Shown here: piece by piece, positions 8,427-17,562 of the stretch
Layout: each line of letters begins with the position of its first letter
Numbering within the stretch: the stretch's first letter is position 1
From: Acidobacteriota bacterium
Lineage (GTDB): Bacteria; Acidobacteriota; Terriglobia; Acidiferrales; UBA7541
Reading direction: 5' to 3'
DNA length: 33,891 nucleotides
NCBI GenBank assembly: GCA_021818865.1
Contig: JAKASX010000034.1
Coordinates: 1 to 33,891, forward strand
Made by a program: the position numbers and the translations under genes
The notes under the pieces: generated by a model
The model's input: only the letters and a program-made list of their open reading frames with translations
What the model was told of the DNA's origin: nothing
Databases searched by the model: none

Positions 8427-8942
8427 TCAGGATTTTCGCAAGCGATCGAACTGAGGGAACAGGAAGACGGCGAGCGTAGCAGTGAGCACGGAGCCCAGCA
8501 GCCAGTAGCGGCTGAAGAACGGCCCCGGCTGCTCGAGCAAAAAGCGGCGAATCAGGGCAATCACCGCACGCTCGAAATCGTAAAGGAGAAACGTGACGCC
8601 AAACCGGCTCAGCGCCAGGTCCACATCAATCCGGTAGCCGATCCACGCCGCGGCGTAGCCGACCGCGGTCAGCGCGATCCCGTATACGCCGAGCGGCAAA
8701 TGGCTGACGGCGTCCTGAAACAAGCCCATCGCCGCGCCGAGCAGCAGTCCGGACGCTGCGTTGCGCCTTCCCATGGAAAAATAGACGGTAACGAGCAGCG
8801 GCAGCTCCAGCATTTCCGCATGGGGGATGTATTTCGGCAGAAACGCTTGCAATGCCAATGCGACCACCGCCGCGGCAAGCACCGATCCCGCGCGGTATTT
8901 GTGAACTTCGATGTACTTATCGTCTTGGGCCGTTAGCGCCAT
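8427..8942 (-). CDS. mreD: MreD, rod-shape determining membrane protein
   Basis: A small polytopic inner-membrane protein of 171 residues, the usual MreD length. It begins with a short polar stretch and then has about five hydrophobic helices. The central segment with GAAMGLFQDAVSHLPLG, a G-x(3)-G-x-hydrophobic-x-D run, is the conserved MreD signature. MreD bridges MreC and the RodA/PBP2 pair. I chose ATG 8942; ATG 8951, three codons upstream, is equally possible, and the longer frame back to 9053 adds a basic stretch foreign to the family. It lies between mreC and mrdA on the same strand, 134 bp after mreC. Confidence 0.88.
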   Translation of the reverse strand: MALTAQDDKYIEVHKYRAGSVLAAAVVALALQAFLPKYIPHAEMLELPLLVTVYFSMGRRNAASGLLLGAAMGLFQDAVSHLPLGVYGIALTAVGYAAAWIGYRIDVDLALSRFGVTFLLYDFERAVIALIRRFLLEQPGPFFSRYWLLGSVLTATLAVFLFPQFDRLRKS

Positions 8943-9076
8943 CGGTGGCATCCGCCGGAGCGAGCATTGTAGACCCCGCAGGCGCGGCGTGGCGACTCCG
9001 AAGCCGCGCAAATTGCGAAGAATGGCAATTGGGAACGCGGAGCTTGCGGCCAATCCGGCGTCGCGGCTCTCTCGAC

Positions 9077-9943
9077 TCAGAACAAGCGTCGGATTTTCGG
9101 ATCGGCGGCCGGCGCGGCCGGCGGGGCCGGGGGCCGTTCGAGGATCACCAGTACGTCTTCCAGCCGGTCCAGATGCGCCGCCGGCTTGACCACGATTCTT
9201 TCGAAGGGCGACGAGTGCGTTGCGGTAATCACCGTGCCTACCGGCAAATCCTTGGGAAAAATCTGGTCGAGCCCGTCTGTCAGCACCTGCTCGCCGATGG
9301 CGACCTTTTCGGTGTTCTCCACGTAGTCCATGCGCAAGAGCGGTCCGCCGGTGCCTTCCGCCACGCCCTGCACGCGGTCCGCGGCCAGCAACGCGCCCAC
9401 CCCGCTTTCCCGATCGGAGATGAGCAAAACCTGGGCGCTATCGGGAGAAACCTCGAGCACCTTGCCCACCACCCCATCCGGCGTAATCACGCCCATGTTC
9501 GCCTGAACGCCGCTGCGCGATCCGCGATTGATGTAGATTACGCGCGTCGCGAGCGTCGGGTTGGCGCTGATCACTCGCGCGGCCAGCAAGGGAAGCCGCG
9601 GATGCGACTGGCGGAAACCGAGCAGGCCCGCCAAACGCTTCGCCTCGGCCGCCTGCCCCTGCAGCCGGCTCACCTGAAGTTGCAACTCGCCCACCTGCGC
9701 GCGCAACTGGTGATCCTTTTCGCGCGCTCCGTGCAAGTCCAGGTATCCGGTCCACAGACCGGCCAGCCAGTGCACCGCGCTCGTGCCGGCGCTTTCGACC
9801 GGCGTGAGCGCTTCGAGCGACCACAATCGGATCAGGCGAACGTTGTTTTCGCGGCGAACCTGAAAGGCGAGCAGGAGGAGTTGCGCGGCCACCGCCGCGG
9901 CGAACAGCAAGAGCGGCCGGCGCGGCGTGGGAACCTTCATCAT
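9077..9943 (-). CDS. mreC: MreC, rod-shape determining protein
   Basis: A 288-residue bitopic inner-membrane protein: a short cytoplasmic tail, one membrane helix (about 9-26), a coiled-coil segment with regular Leu/Gln/Arg spacing (about 72-108), then the periplasmic beta-barrel domains. The beta domain begins near AARVISANPTLATRVIYINR and shows the family motifs GVITPDGVVGKV and VLLISDRESGVGA. MreC forms filaments that activate PBP2-RodA. The Pro/Ala-rich C-terminus is short. The start at 9943 (tandem Met-Met) lies 10 bp after the mreB stop, so it should be coupled to mreB; the Shine-Dalgarno is weak. Confidence 0.94.
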   Translation of the reverse strand: MMKVPTPRRPLLLFAAAVAAQLLLLAFQVRRENNVRLIRLWSLEALTPVESAGTSAVHWLAGLWTGYLDLHGAREKDHQLRAQVGELQLQVSRLQGQAAEAKRLAGLLGFRQSHPRLPLLAARVISANPTLATRVIYINRGSRSGVQANMGVITPDGVVGKVLEVSPDSAQVLLISDRESGVGALLAADRVQGVAEGTGGPLLRMDYVENTEKVAIGEQVLTDGLDQIFPKDLPVGTVITATHSSPFERIVVKPAAHLDRLEDVLVILERPPAPPAAPAADPKIRRLF

Positions 9944-9953
9944 GGCTCGGCGC

Positions 9954-11314
<1,361 letters not shown>

Positions 11315-13111
11315 TTATGCGGGGCCGGGCGCGACGGGATCGGAGGGTTTCCCGCCGGCCGCGGCAGGGGAAACGGTACGCGAAGCGGCCCCTGCACCGC
11401 CCGAAGCGAGCGCATCGAGCACGTCCGTTTTCGTGACGATGCCTTCGAGCTTGCCTGCTTCGGACTCGACCAGAACCATGTCCTGCCCGCGCTGACTTCC
11501 CAGCAGCCGCAGCGCATCGTGCAGTTCGCAGTCTGGCCGCACGCGTGGCACGTTCCGCTCGGCAATTTCGCGGACCTTCGTTTCCGCCCATTTTTCCGGG
11601 GGGATTCCGTTCACCGCTCGCATCGCCACCATGCCGATCGCGTGGCCATTCTCGAAAACGGGATACGCGGCGTGGGGAGAGAACGGGCCCAGGCTCTTGA
11701 GAAATTCCCGCACAGTCGAGTCGGCGTCCGCCTTGGCTACCTGGCGTTTCATTACGTCGGCCACGGGAATTCGCCACAATTCGGGCACTTTCACCGCCTC
11801 GTGCAGACGCTGATCGGCGGAAACCGACGATTCTCCGGAAACGGCATACGCGACCGCCGCGGCGATGAGCGCCGGGATGATGTAGGAATGGCCGCCGGTG
11901 GCTTCGGCGACGAAAATCACCGCGGTAAGCGGCGTTTTGTAACCGGCGGCAAGAAACGCCGCCATGCCGACCGCAGCGTAGAGATCGAGCGCGTGCGCCT
12001 GCCCGGTGATTTGCGCGAACGCCGCGCCGAAGCTCCCGCCGGTGAGAAACAGCGGCACGAACATCGCGCTCACCCCGCCCACGCCGAGCGAAAAGAGCGT
12101 GGCGGCCAATTTCATCGCGCCGAAAACAATCAACTCAAGCGTTCCGTGCGCCTGTTGCAGAATCTGGCCTACCGCTTCGTAGTTCGGTCCGATCGGCACC
12201 AGATGCCCGCCAAACATCGCGAGAAAAGCCCAGCCGCAAACTCCGGTCAACAATCCGCCTACGGCCATTTTCAGCCAGTGCGGCACTCCCAAGCGTATCA
12301 CGAAACGCCGCACGCGACGAAAAATGATCGAGAAAACCATGGCGATGCCGCCGCAAACAAGTCCCAGCAGCGCCGCCCACAGAAGTTCGCGCCCGGAAAA
12401 CGTGGTTTTACCGGTGAAATTGAACAGCGGCGCGGTGCCGAGAAAAGACGCAAGCGTGGCATAAGCAACGACCGAAGCGACGAGCGACGGCAAGAGCGCC
12501 TCGTGCGCCAGATCGTCCTTGTAGGGCATCTCCATCGCGAAGGCGATGCCCGTGAGCGGAGCGCGAAACACCGCTCCCATTCCCGCCGCCGCGCCGCTGA
12601 TCAGCAGGATGCGGCGATCCTGCGGCTCCAGGCCCAGCCGGCGCAATTTTCCCCAAAGCCAGGAACCGAGCGCGCCGCCCGCATAAATGGATGGTCCTTC
12701 GAGCGCGGCGCTGCCGCCAAAACCCACCGTGGCGATTGCGGCTGCCAATTTGGGCACCAGCGGACGCATCTTTACGTCGCCTTGATGCTCGTGATACGAA
12801 CGAATGATTTCCTCGGTGGAATGCTCGTTCGGATCGGGCGTCAGGTATTGCATCAGCAGCCCGGCAATCAGAAACCCGACAACGAGGCAGGGAATCATGA
12901 TGAACGGATGGCGCACGTACCAGGCGAGCAGCGGCGGCCACATCCATTTCAGGATGATTTCCGCGATCAGCGTGACGATGAGGCCGGTGAGCACGCCGAT
13001 GACGGGCGCGATGGCAAGCCATTTGTGCAGGTCGCGCGAATACGTGGCCGAAAGATCGTGCCGAACGATCCCGGTGTATTTCCGCAGCAGGGGATGATCG
13101 AAGAGTTTCAT
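11315..13111 (-). CDS. CLC-family anion channel/antiporter with C-terminal CBS pair
   Basis: A 598-residue membrane protein: a CLC core (about 30-425) and a cytoplasmic CBS-domain pair (about 440-575), then a Gly/Ala/Pro tail. The gating glutamate is kept in GGSAALEGPSIYAGG. The helix-N region reads GVGGVSAMFVPLFLTGG, the CLC GxFxP region. The usual GSGIP selectivity motif on helix D is not recognisable; RSYHEHQG occupies that region, so ion choice (chloride or another anion) is uncertain. CBS pairs often bind adenine nucleotides and gate such transporters. ATG 13111 is preferred; an in-frame TTG at 13144 would add 11 residues, and neither has a strong ribosome site. The MarR gene is 85 bp upstream on the same strand and could be cotranscribed. 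Confidence 0.9.
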   Translation of the reverse strand: MKLFDHPLLRKYTGIVRHDLSATYSRDLHKWLAIAPVIGVLTGLIVTLIAEIILKWMWPPLLAWYVRHPFIMIPCLVVGFLIAGLLMQYLTPDPNEHSTEEIIRSYHEHQGDVKMRPLVPKLAAAIATVGFGGSAALEGPSIYAGGALGSWLWGKLRRLGLEPQDRRILLISGAAAGMGAVFRAPLTGIAFAMEMPYKDDLAHEALLPSLVASVVAYATLASFLGTAPLFNFTGKTTFSGRELLWAALLGLVCGGIAMVFSIIFRRVRRFVIRLGVPHWLKMAVGGLLTGVCGWAFLAMFGGHLVPIGPNYEAVGQILQQAHGTLELIVFGAMKLAATLFSLGVGGVSAMFVPLFLTGGSFGAAFAQITGQAHALDLYAAVGMAAFLAAGYKTPLTAVIFVAEATGGHSYIIPALIAAAVAYAVSGESSVSADQRLHEAVKVPELWRIPVADVMKRQVAKADADSTVREFLKSLGPFSPHAAYPVFENGHAIGMVAMRAVNGIPPEKWAETKVREIAERNVPRVRPDCELHDALRLLGSQRGQDMVLVESEAGKLEGIVTKTDVLDALASGGAGAASRTVSPAAAGGKPSDPVAPGPA

Positions 13112-13167
13112 GGGTGCCGTGCTGCCGAACGCCGGCGCGCGCAACTGGATTCCGCGCTAGAACCCAT

Positions 13168-13207
13168 AAGGAAAAGGGCAACGTGGTAACCAGCGTTCAT
13201 TTTCCTT
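13168..13207 (-). terminator. Inverted repeat at the 3' end of the MarR gene
   Basis: AAGGAAAA (13168-13175) and TTTTCCTT (13200-13207) form an 8-bp perfect inverted repeat with a 24-nt loop. One arm overlaps the last codons and stop of the MarR gene. On the minus-strand transcript it ends in TTTTCCTT, loosely terminator-like, but the stem is A/T-rich and the loop long. Confidence 0.3.
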
Positions 13208-13655
13208 GCCGTCTTCGTCCGTTCTTGCCTTCGGATTTCATCCGCTCGGCGAAGGTCAGCCCGGCAAGATCCTCCAATCGACCGAGTTCCCGCCGATGCA
13301 GCGCGCTCAGGCGATTGAGGATGCGCCGGCCTTTGGGCGTCAGCTCGACGCGGACCAAGCGGCGGTCGCGCGCAACCGTCTGTTTGCGCACCAGGCCCGC
13401 CTGCCGCGCCCGTTCGGCGAGCCCCACCACCGCGTTGTGGCGTTCCTGGAGGAATTCGGCCAGTTCGGAAATCGTCGCCCAGCCGCGGCCGGTGTGGCCG
13501 GCAATGCCCAGCAGCAGCTGGTGCTGCTGTGGCGTGAGGCCGGCCTCGCGCGCGGCGCGTTCGCTGAAACGGAGGAATCGACGCAATTGGTAACGGAAGC
13601 GGGCGAGTGCGGCAATCATTTCCGGCGAAGGCGGTCCGGAAGACGATCGTGTCAT
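13197..13655 (-). CDS. MarR-family transcriptional regulator
   Basis: A 152-residue winged-helix protein of normal MarR length. The sequence shows the N-terminal dimer helices, LTPQQHQLLLGIAG, the recognition region TISELAEFLQERHNAVVGLAERARQAGL (written here as helix 3-4), and the wing with RDRRLVRVELTPKGRRIL, the DxR wing motif of the family. The C-terminus is Lys/Arg-rich. Such dimers usually repress their own gene and a neighbour until a phenolic or similar ligand binds. ATG 13655 has GGAG six bases upstream; ATG 13661 and the longer frame to 13913 are less likely. A palindrome overlaps the -10 box just upstream, so autorepression is expected. The likeliest partner is the CLC transporter gene downstream. 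No ligand can be assigned. Confidence 0.9.
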   Translation of the reverse strand: MTRSSSGPPSPEMIAALARFRYQLRRFLRFSERAAREAGLTPQQHQLLLGIAGHTGRGWATISELAEFLQERHNAVVGLAERARQAGLVRKQTVARDRRLVRVELTPKGRRILNRLSALHRRELGRLEDLAGLTFAERMKSEGKNGRRRQGK

Positions 13656-13672
13656 TTCCATCTCCACCGGAA

Positions 13673-13692
13673 ATAATATCACATTGCGATAT
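13673..13692 (-). promoter_or_regulatory. Promoter -10 and palindromic operator of the MarR gene
   Basis: ATATC (13676-13680) and GATAT (13688-13692) form an inverted repeat with a 7-bp centre, 17 bp overall, a usual size for MarR sites. A -10-like TATTAT (13673-13678, minus strand) overlaps one arm. No good -35 is visible. The patch is A/T-rich against a GC-rich background and sits 18 bp before the start codon. Confidence 0.5.
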
Positions 13693-13777
13693 GTATGGCG
13701 CTGGATGGCCGAGACCAGGAAAACAGAGGAATGCGGTTGGGCCGCGCGATTGCGGCTTCTTTGCCCGGATCCGGAAT

Positions 13778-14287
13778 TCAGGCGAGCCGCTTGCGAAACG
13801 CGTGTTGCGTCTTCACCACCGCGTAGCCCAGCCGCTCGTAGAAGGCGTGCGCGCCCGCACGCACCACGTTCGATCGCACCGTCATCGCGCTCACGCCGCG
13901 CTCGCGCGCCCACGCCTCGCTCCGCTCCACCAGCGCGCGGCCGAGTCCGCTGCCGCGCCGCGCTTCATCCACCACCAGGCCGCGAATTTCCACCGCCGGC
14001 CCCGATTCCACCGTCACCGAATCCATCACGTGAATCCACCCGGCGAGCATTCCCTCGATTTCCACCACAAAAACCGCCTGCGCCGGATCGGCAAGCAGGC
14101 GCTCGAGCCGCGCCCGCACTTCGTGCGCCGTCGCCGGGTAGCCCAGTTGGCCGGAAAGCGGCGCCAGATCAGCGGCATCAGAAATCCGCGCGCCGCGTAT
14201 CGCCGGGCCTTCGCCGCTCGGCGCTCGGCTTGGGGCCTTCCCTCCCGAATGCGATCTTCCTTTGCTGTTTCCGCGTTTTTGGGGCAT
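13778..14287 (-). CDS. GNAT-family N-acetyltransferase
   Basis: A 169-residue single-domain acetyltransferase. After a basic, Ser/Gly-rich N-terminal tail (1-30), the GNAT fold starts with IRGARISDAADLAPL. The acetyl-CoA loop is R111-GSGLG (RxxGxG), preceded by the strand VEIRGLVVDEAR, and the C-terminus has the typical AHAFYERLGYAVVKTQHAF segment. The substrate (small amine, antibiotic or protein N-terminus) cannot be told. The start at 14287 has a weak GGACGG upstream; a later start that removes the disordered tail is possible. The gene follows dtd by 18 bp and may be cotranscribed with it. Confidence 0.88.
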   Translation of the reverse strand: MPQKRGNSKGRSHSGGKAPSRAPSGEGPAIRGARISDAADLAPLSGQLGYPATAHEVRARLERLLADPAQAVFVVEIEGMLAGWIHVMDSVTVESGPAVEIRGLVVDEARRGSGLGRALVERSEAWARERGVSAMTVRSNVVRAGAHAFYERLGYAVVKTQHAFRKRLA

Positions 14288-14305
14288 CGCGTCCGTCCGC
14301 TGCGC

Positions 14306-14755
14306 TTAAAACGTCTTTTCGCTATCGAGCAAAATCGTCACCGGGCCTTCGTTCGCCAGCTCCACCGTCATCTGCGCCTGAAAAACGCCCGTTTCGACGC
14401 GCACACCATGCCTACGCAATTCCTCGACAAATAATTCGTAGAGGGCTTTGGCCGGCTCGGGCGGCGCGGCGCGATCAAAACCCGGACGCCGGCCGCGACG
14501 CACGTCGCCATAGAGCGTGAATTGGGAAACGACGAGCGCGGCACCGCCGGTTTCGACGAGCGACCGGTTCATTTTCCCTGCCTCATCCTCGAAAACGCGG
14601 AGATTCGCGATTTTTTCCGCCAGGTATTCCGCAGCTTCCGGGCCGTCTTCGCGGCCCACGCCCAAAAGCACCATCAGCCCGGGCCCGATCTCGCCCGTGA
14701 CGTTTTCGCCGACGCTCACCCGCGCACGGCTCACCCGTTGTATCACGGCTCGCAT
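14306..14755 (-). CDS. dtd: D-aminoacyl-tRNA deacylase (DTD)
   Basis: A 149-residue cytoplasmic enzyme that hydrolyses D-amino acids (and glycine mischarged on tRNA-Ala) from tRNA. It begins [15 protein letters not shown], carries SQFTLYGD, and ends with the cross-subunit motif [11 protein letters not shown], whose Gly-cisPro forms the chiral proofreading site. Length is the family norm. The longer open frame to 15136 is a shadow of mutM; ATG 14755 has GGAA about seven bases upstream. It follows mutM by 38 bp, so the two are probably cotranscribed. Confidence 0.95.
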   Translation of the reverse strand: MRAVIQRVSRARVSVGENVTGEIGPGLMVLLGVGREDGPEAAEYLAEKIANLRVFEDEAGKMNRSLVETGGAALVVSQFTLYGDVRRGRRPGFDRAAPPEPAKALYELFVEELRRHGVRVETGVFQAQMTVELANEGPVTILLDSEKTF

Positions 14756-14793
14756 TACCGTTCCGGCGCCGCCGACTCTACCGCACCCGGCCC

Positions 14794-15687
14794 TCAGCTT
14801 CCAAGCGGCTTTTTTCGCTTCCCGGCGCCGCGGCGATTTGCACGGGCGCGGTGCGCGGGCTGGCACTGCGGGCAGAAATGGCTTCCGCGCCCCGCGACGA
14901 CGATCCGCTCGATCGCCCTTCCGCAGCGTTTGCACGGCTGGCCCGCGCGACGGTAAACACGCAGGCGCTTCTGGTAACTTCCCGGCCGGCCATTGGCATC
15001 CACGTAATCCGATACCGAAGTTCCCCGCAGGCGAATCGCTTCCCGCGCCACGCTGCGAATCGCGCGCCACAATCGCGCGAGTTCTTCCCCGCTCAATTCC
15101 GCGCCGCGCCGCAAGGGATGAATTCGCGCCCGCCACAGGCTCTCATCCGCATAGATGTTTCCCAGCCCGCGCAGCACGCCCTGATCGAGCAGGATGGATT
15201 TCACCCGCGCGCGGCTCGCGCCCAGCCGCCGCCGGAATTCCTCTTCGCTCACTTCGAGCGGATCGGCGCCGAGCGGCGCAACGATCGCCGCGAGCTCTTC
15301 AGCCGTGGCGAGCCGCATTCGCCCGAAGCGCCGAATATCCACGTATCGTAATTCGCGCCCGTCATCGAGGGAAAACCAGACGTGCGTGTGCGGCGCGGAG
15401 GGCTCGGAAGGTTCGCGTAAAACGAGCTGGCCGGTCATGCCGAGATGAATCAACAGCCAAAGTCCTTCTCCGCGCTCCTTTGCGGCTGCCGCTTCACGCT
15501 CCAGCTCAATCAGAAGCAGCTTGCCCCGCCGGCTGACCGTCACCAGCCGCGTTCCCGGCAGAAGCGAAGCGAGCCGCCGCGGATCGGCGATGAAATCCGT
15601 TTTGCCGAATCGCACGCCGAGTATGCGCCGTCCCACGAGCGGCCGCAAACCGCGCGCCACCGTTTCCACTTCCGCCAGTTCCGGCAT
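14794..15687 (-). CDS. mutM: Formamidopyrimidine-DNA glycosylase (Fpg/MutM)
   Basis: A 297-residue base-excision repair enzyme that removes 8-oxoguanine and formamidopyrimidines and cleaves the strand. The nucleophile P2 and catalytic E3 are present in MPELAEVET; the usual Pro at position 5 is Ala. K56 sits in VSRRGKLLL, the helix-two-turn-helix includes [15 protein letters not shown], and the zinc finger CKRC...CPQC carries the conserved Arg in GRGSHF. A small Ala/Glu/Arg insertion lies at about 63-73, and the C-terminus has a basic tail of about 20 residues. ATG 15687 has GGAG eight bases upstream. It is flanked by ada and dtd on the same strand. Confidence 0.96.
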   Translation of the reverse strand: MPELAEVETVARGLRPLVGRRILGVRFGKTDFIADPRRLASLLPGTRLVTVSRRGKLLLIELEREAAAAKERGEGLWLLIHLGMTGQLVLREPSEPSAPHTHVWFSLDDGRELRYVDIRRFGRMRLATAEELAAIVAPLGADPLEVSEEEFRRRLGASRARVKSILLDQGVLRGLGNIYADESLWRARIHPLRRGAELSGEELARLWRAIRSVAREAIRLRGTSVSDYVDANGRPGSYQKRLRVYRRAGQPCKRCGRAIERIVVAGRGSHFCPQCQPAHRARANRRGAGKRKKPLGS

Positions 15688-15721
15688 TCATTTCGCTCCG
15701 AGTGCGGCCGGGCCGCGCCCA

Positions 15722-16855
15722 TCAACCGTCGTTTGGCGCCGTTTTCGCTTTTTCCGTTTCGAGCAAAGCGCGCTTGCGCACCATGCCCCAGCGGTATCCC
15801 GACGCCTGGCCATCGGCGCGCACAACGCGATGGCAAGGAATCACAACGGCTGCGGGGTTCGCGGCGCAGGCGCGTGCCACCGCGCGCGTGGCGCGCGGTT
15901 TGCCGATCGCGCGCGCGATTTCCGCGTAGCTGCGTGTGGTTCCGTAGGGAATTTTCCGCAATTCCTCCCAAACGCGGCGCTCGAATGCCGTCGCCCGCAC
16001 GTCGATCGGCAGATCGAGCCGCGGCTGCGCTCCCGCCAGGTGGCGTACGATCGCGCGCGTCCATCGTCCGAGTCCGACGCGATCCTCGCGCAGCGCCGCG
16101 CGGGGAAATTCGCGCCGCAATTCAGCCTCCAGCCGGCGCTTCGAATCGCCCAGGCATACGGCGGCGATGCCGCGCGAGGTCGCCGCCACCAGCACCAATC
16201 CGAGTGCGCAAGGCTCGATCGCGTAGCGCAGCTCGACGTTTTCTCCGCCGCGGCGATACGTGAGCGGCGTCATGCCCAGTTGCCGCGGCGCGCGCTCGTA
16301 TAACCGGCTGCTCGAACCATAGCCCGCGTCGTAAAGCGCCTGTGTCACGCTCGCGCCGTCGCGCAGGAAATCCTTGAGCGCCTGGAGCCGCTTCGCGTCC
16401 GCGTATTGGCCCGGCGAAATGCCCAGTTCGCGCCGAAAGATGCGCCGCAGCGCGTTTGGGCTCATCCCGCAGCGCGCCGCAAGCTCGCCAATCGTCGTTC
16501 GGCCCTCGCCCGTCGCGGGCGTCATTCGCTCGATCTCATCGAGCAGCCGCGCCAGTTGCTCGCGCTGGCCGCCGCCATCCGCGCTGTGGGGATGGCAGCG
16601 TCGGCAGGCGCGGAAACCTTGGCTTTCCGCCGCTTCCGGCGTCGCGAAAAACAGCATACGATCGGCGCGCGGCCGCCGCGCCGGACACGAAGGCCGGCAA
16701 TAAATGCCAGTGCTGCTCACGGCGAAAACAAACGCGCCGTCGTATCGCGCATCGCGGCGCGTAACGGCTTGGCGTCGCGCCGCCTCGGAAGTAACCCCGG
16801 GTGCGACCCGGCTCGCTGCGGAATTCGCGCCCGCGGAAGAAATATTCGTGGACAT
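15722..16855 (-). CDS. ada: Ada: bifunctional alkylation-response regulator and O6-methylguanine-DNA methyltransferase
   Basis: A 377-residue three-part protein, all parts intact. The N-terminal zinc domain has C53, C57, C84 and C87, spaced exactly as C38/C42/C69/C72 of E. coli Ada; C53 would accept methyl groups from phosphotriesters and switch on DNA binding. An AraC-type helix-turn-helix follows (about 105-205). The C-terminal methyltransferase domain has the acceptor C341 in PCHRV and the SGYRWGMVRK segment. Methylated Ada normally activates its own gene. ATG 16855 has GGAGG seven bases upstream; the longer frame to 16978 overlaps the upstream gene and lacks such a site. It is followed by mutM after 34 bp, making a small DNA-repair run. 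Confidence 0.96.
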   Translation of the reverse strand: MSTNISSAGANSAASRVAPGVTSEAARRQAVTRRDARYDGAFVFAVSSTGIYCRPSCPARRPRADRMLFFATPEAAESQGFRACRRCHPHSADGGGQREQLARLLDEIERMTPATGEGRTTIGELAARCGMSPNALRRIFRRELGISPGQYADAKRLQALKDFLRDGASVTQALYDAGYGSSSRLYERAPRQLGMTPLTYRRGGENVELRYAIEPCALGLVLVAATSRGIAAVCLGDSKRRLEAELRREFPRAALREDRVGLGRWTRAIVRHLAGAQPRLDLPIDVRATAFERRVWEELRKIPYGTTRSYAEIARAIGKPRATRAVARACAANPAAVVIPCHRVVRADGQASGYRWGMVRKRALLETEKAKTAPNDG

Positions 16856-16965
16856 GCTGTGCCTCCGCAGCCAAGCTACGCGATCGCCGCGCCCGGCGTC
16901 TATCCGCTTTCCGCCGTCAAATCCGGTGCCCGCAGGTGCCGTTCGTTTCCGTTTTGTCCGCGCCG

Positions 16966-17427
16966 TCACTTCGCCCACCCCGCGTGCTCAGCCAGGTGTT
17001 TCAGCCGCTGGAGATCACGGAGGTCGCGCATGCGCACCGCGCGCCGGGTGAAGATGCGGTCCCAAATCCTGCCGATTCGGCCGGGTAATTCGTATTCGTC
17101 GCGCAAATGGACGCGCGCGCCGTTACCCGCGCTTTCGATTTCCCAGCGCTGCATCCCGCTGACGCCGTAGGAATCGCGAAATCGCCATTCGAGCAGCCGC
17201 GCACGCTGGTACGCCGTGACGACGGCCACCAGCGAAACCTCGCGTTTCGCCAACTGGCCGACGATGCGCACTTTCAACCCGCTCTCGAATTCCGAAGCGC
17301 CGCGCTGCACTTCGAACCGGCAATCCATTTCCTCGCCGAACCAATACGTCATGCGCTGCGGAACGAAGAACGCTCCCACCAAATTCAACGGTGCGGCGAT
17401 GTCGATGGAAAGCTCGATCTTGGCCAT
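16966..17427 (-). CDS. SRPBCC (START-like) domain protein
   Basis: A 153-residue protein with the helix-grip fold pattern. It begins AKIELSIDIAAPLNLVGAFF, the usual first strand and helix of polyketide-cyclase/AHSA1-like proteins, continues with alternating strands (VRIVGQLAKREVSLVAVVTAY, LLEWRFRDSYG, GARVHLRDEYEL) and ends in a long basic C-terminal helix. Such domains bind hydrophobic ligands in a deep cavity, but no ligand can be predicted here. ATG 17427 has GGAG four bases upstream. It lies 110 bp upstream of ada on the same strand and is divergent from the P450 gene. Confidence 0.8.
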   Translation of the reverse strand: MAKIELSIDIAAPLNLVGAFFVPQRMTYWFGEEMDCRFEVQRGASEFESGLKVRIVGQLAKREVSLVAVVTAYQRARLLEWRFRDSYGVSGMQRWEIESAGNGARVHLRDEYELPGRIGRIWDRIFTRRAVRMRDLRDLQRLKHLAEHAGWAK

Positions 17428-17548
17428 TTTGCTCCGCCGAGCCTTTCCCCGGCTTCGGCGTTCCGTTTCCAGCTTACGGCATTCCGCCGGGCGCGGTGAA
17501 ACGCCGCACTCGCCGCCGAGGTTTCCTCGCGCGGCGGCGGTTCGGCAC

Positions 17549-17562
17549 TAAAATAGAAGGCC
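17549..17562 (+). promoter_or_regulatory. Likely -10 box and ribosome site of the P450 gene
   Basis: TAAAAT at 17549-17554 is a 5/6 match to the -10 consensus, but no -35 is seen at usual spacing. AGAAGG follows at 17555-17560, only two bases before the GTG start, so the leader would be very short. Confidence 0.35.

Noticed and set aside
8168-8454. 85-codon plus-strand frame in the mreD-mrdA gap
   Set aside because: It overlaps the end of mreD on the other strand, has no ribosome site and is Pro/Arg-rich.
11519-13189. 556-codon open frame opposite the CLC gene
   Set aside because: Composition is His/Arg/Gln-rich with no fold pattern; the minus-strand CLC gene is clearly real.
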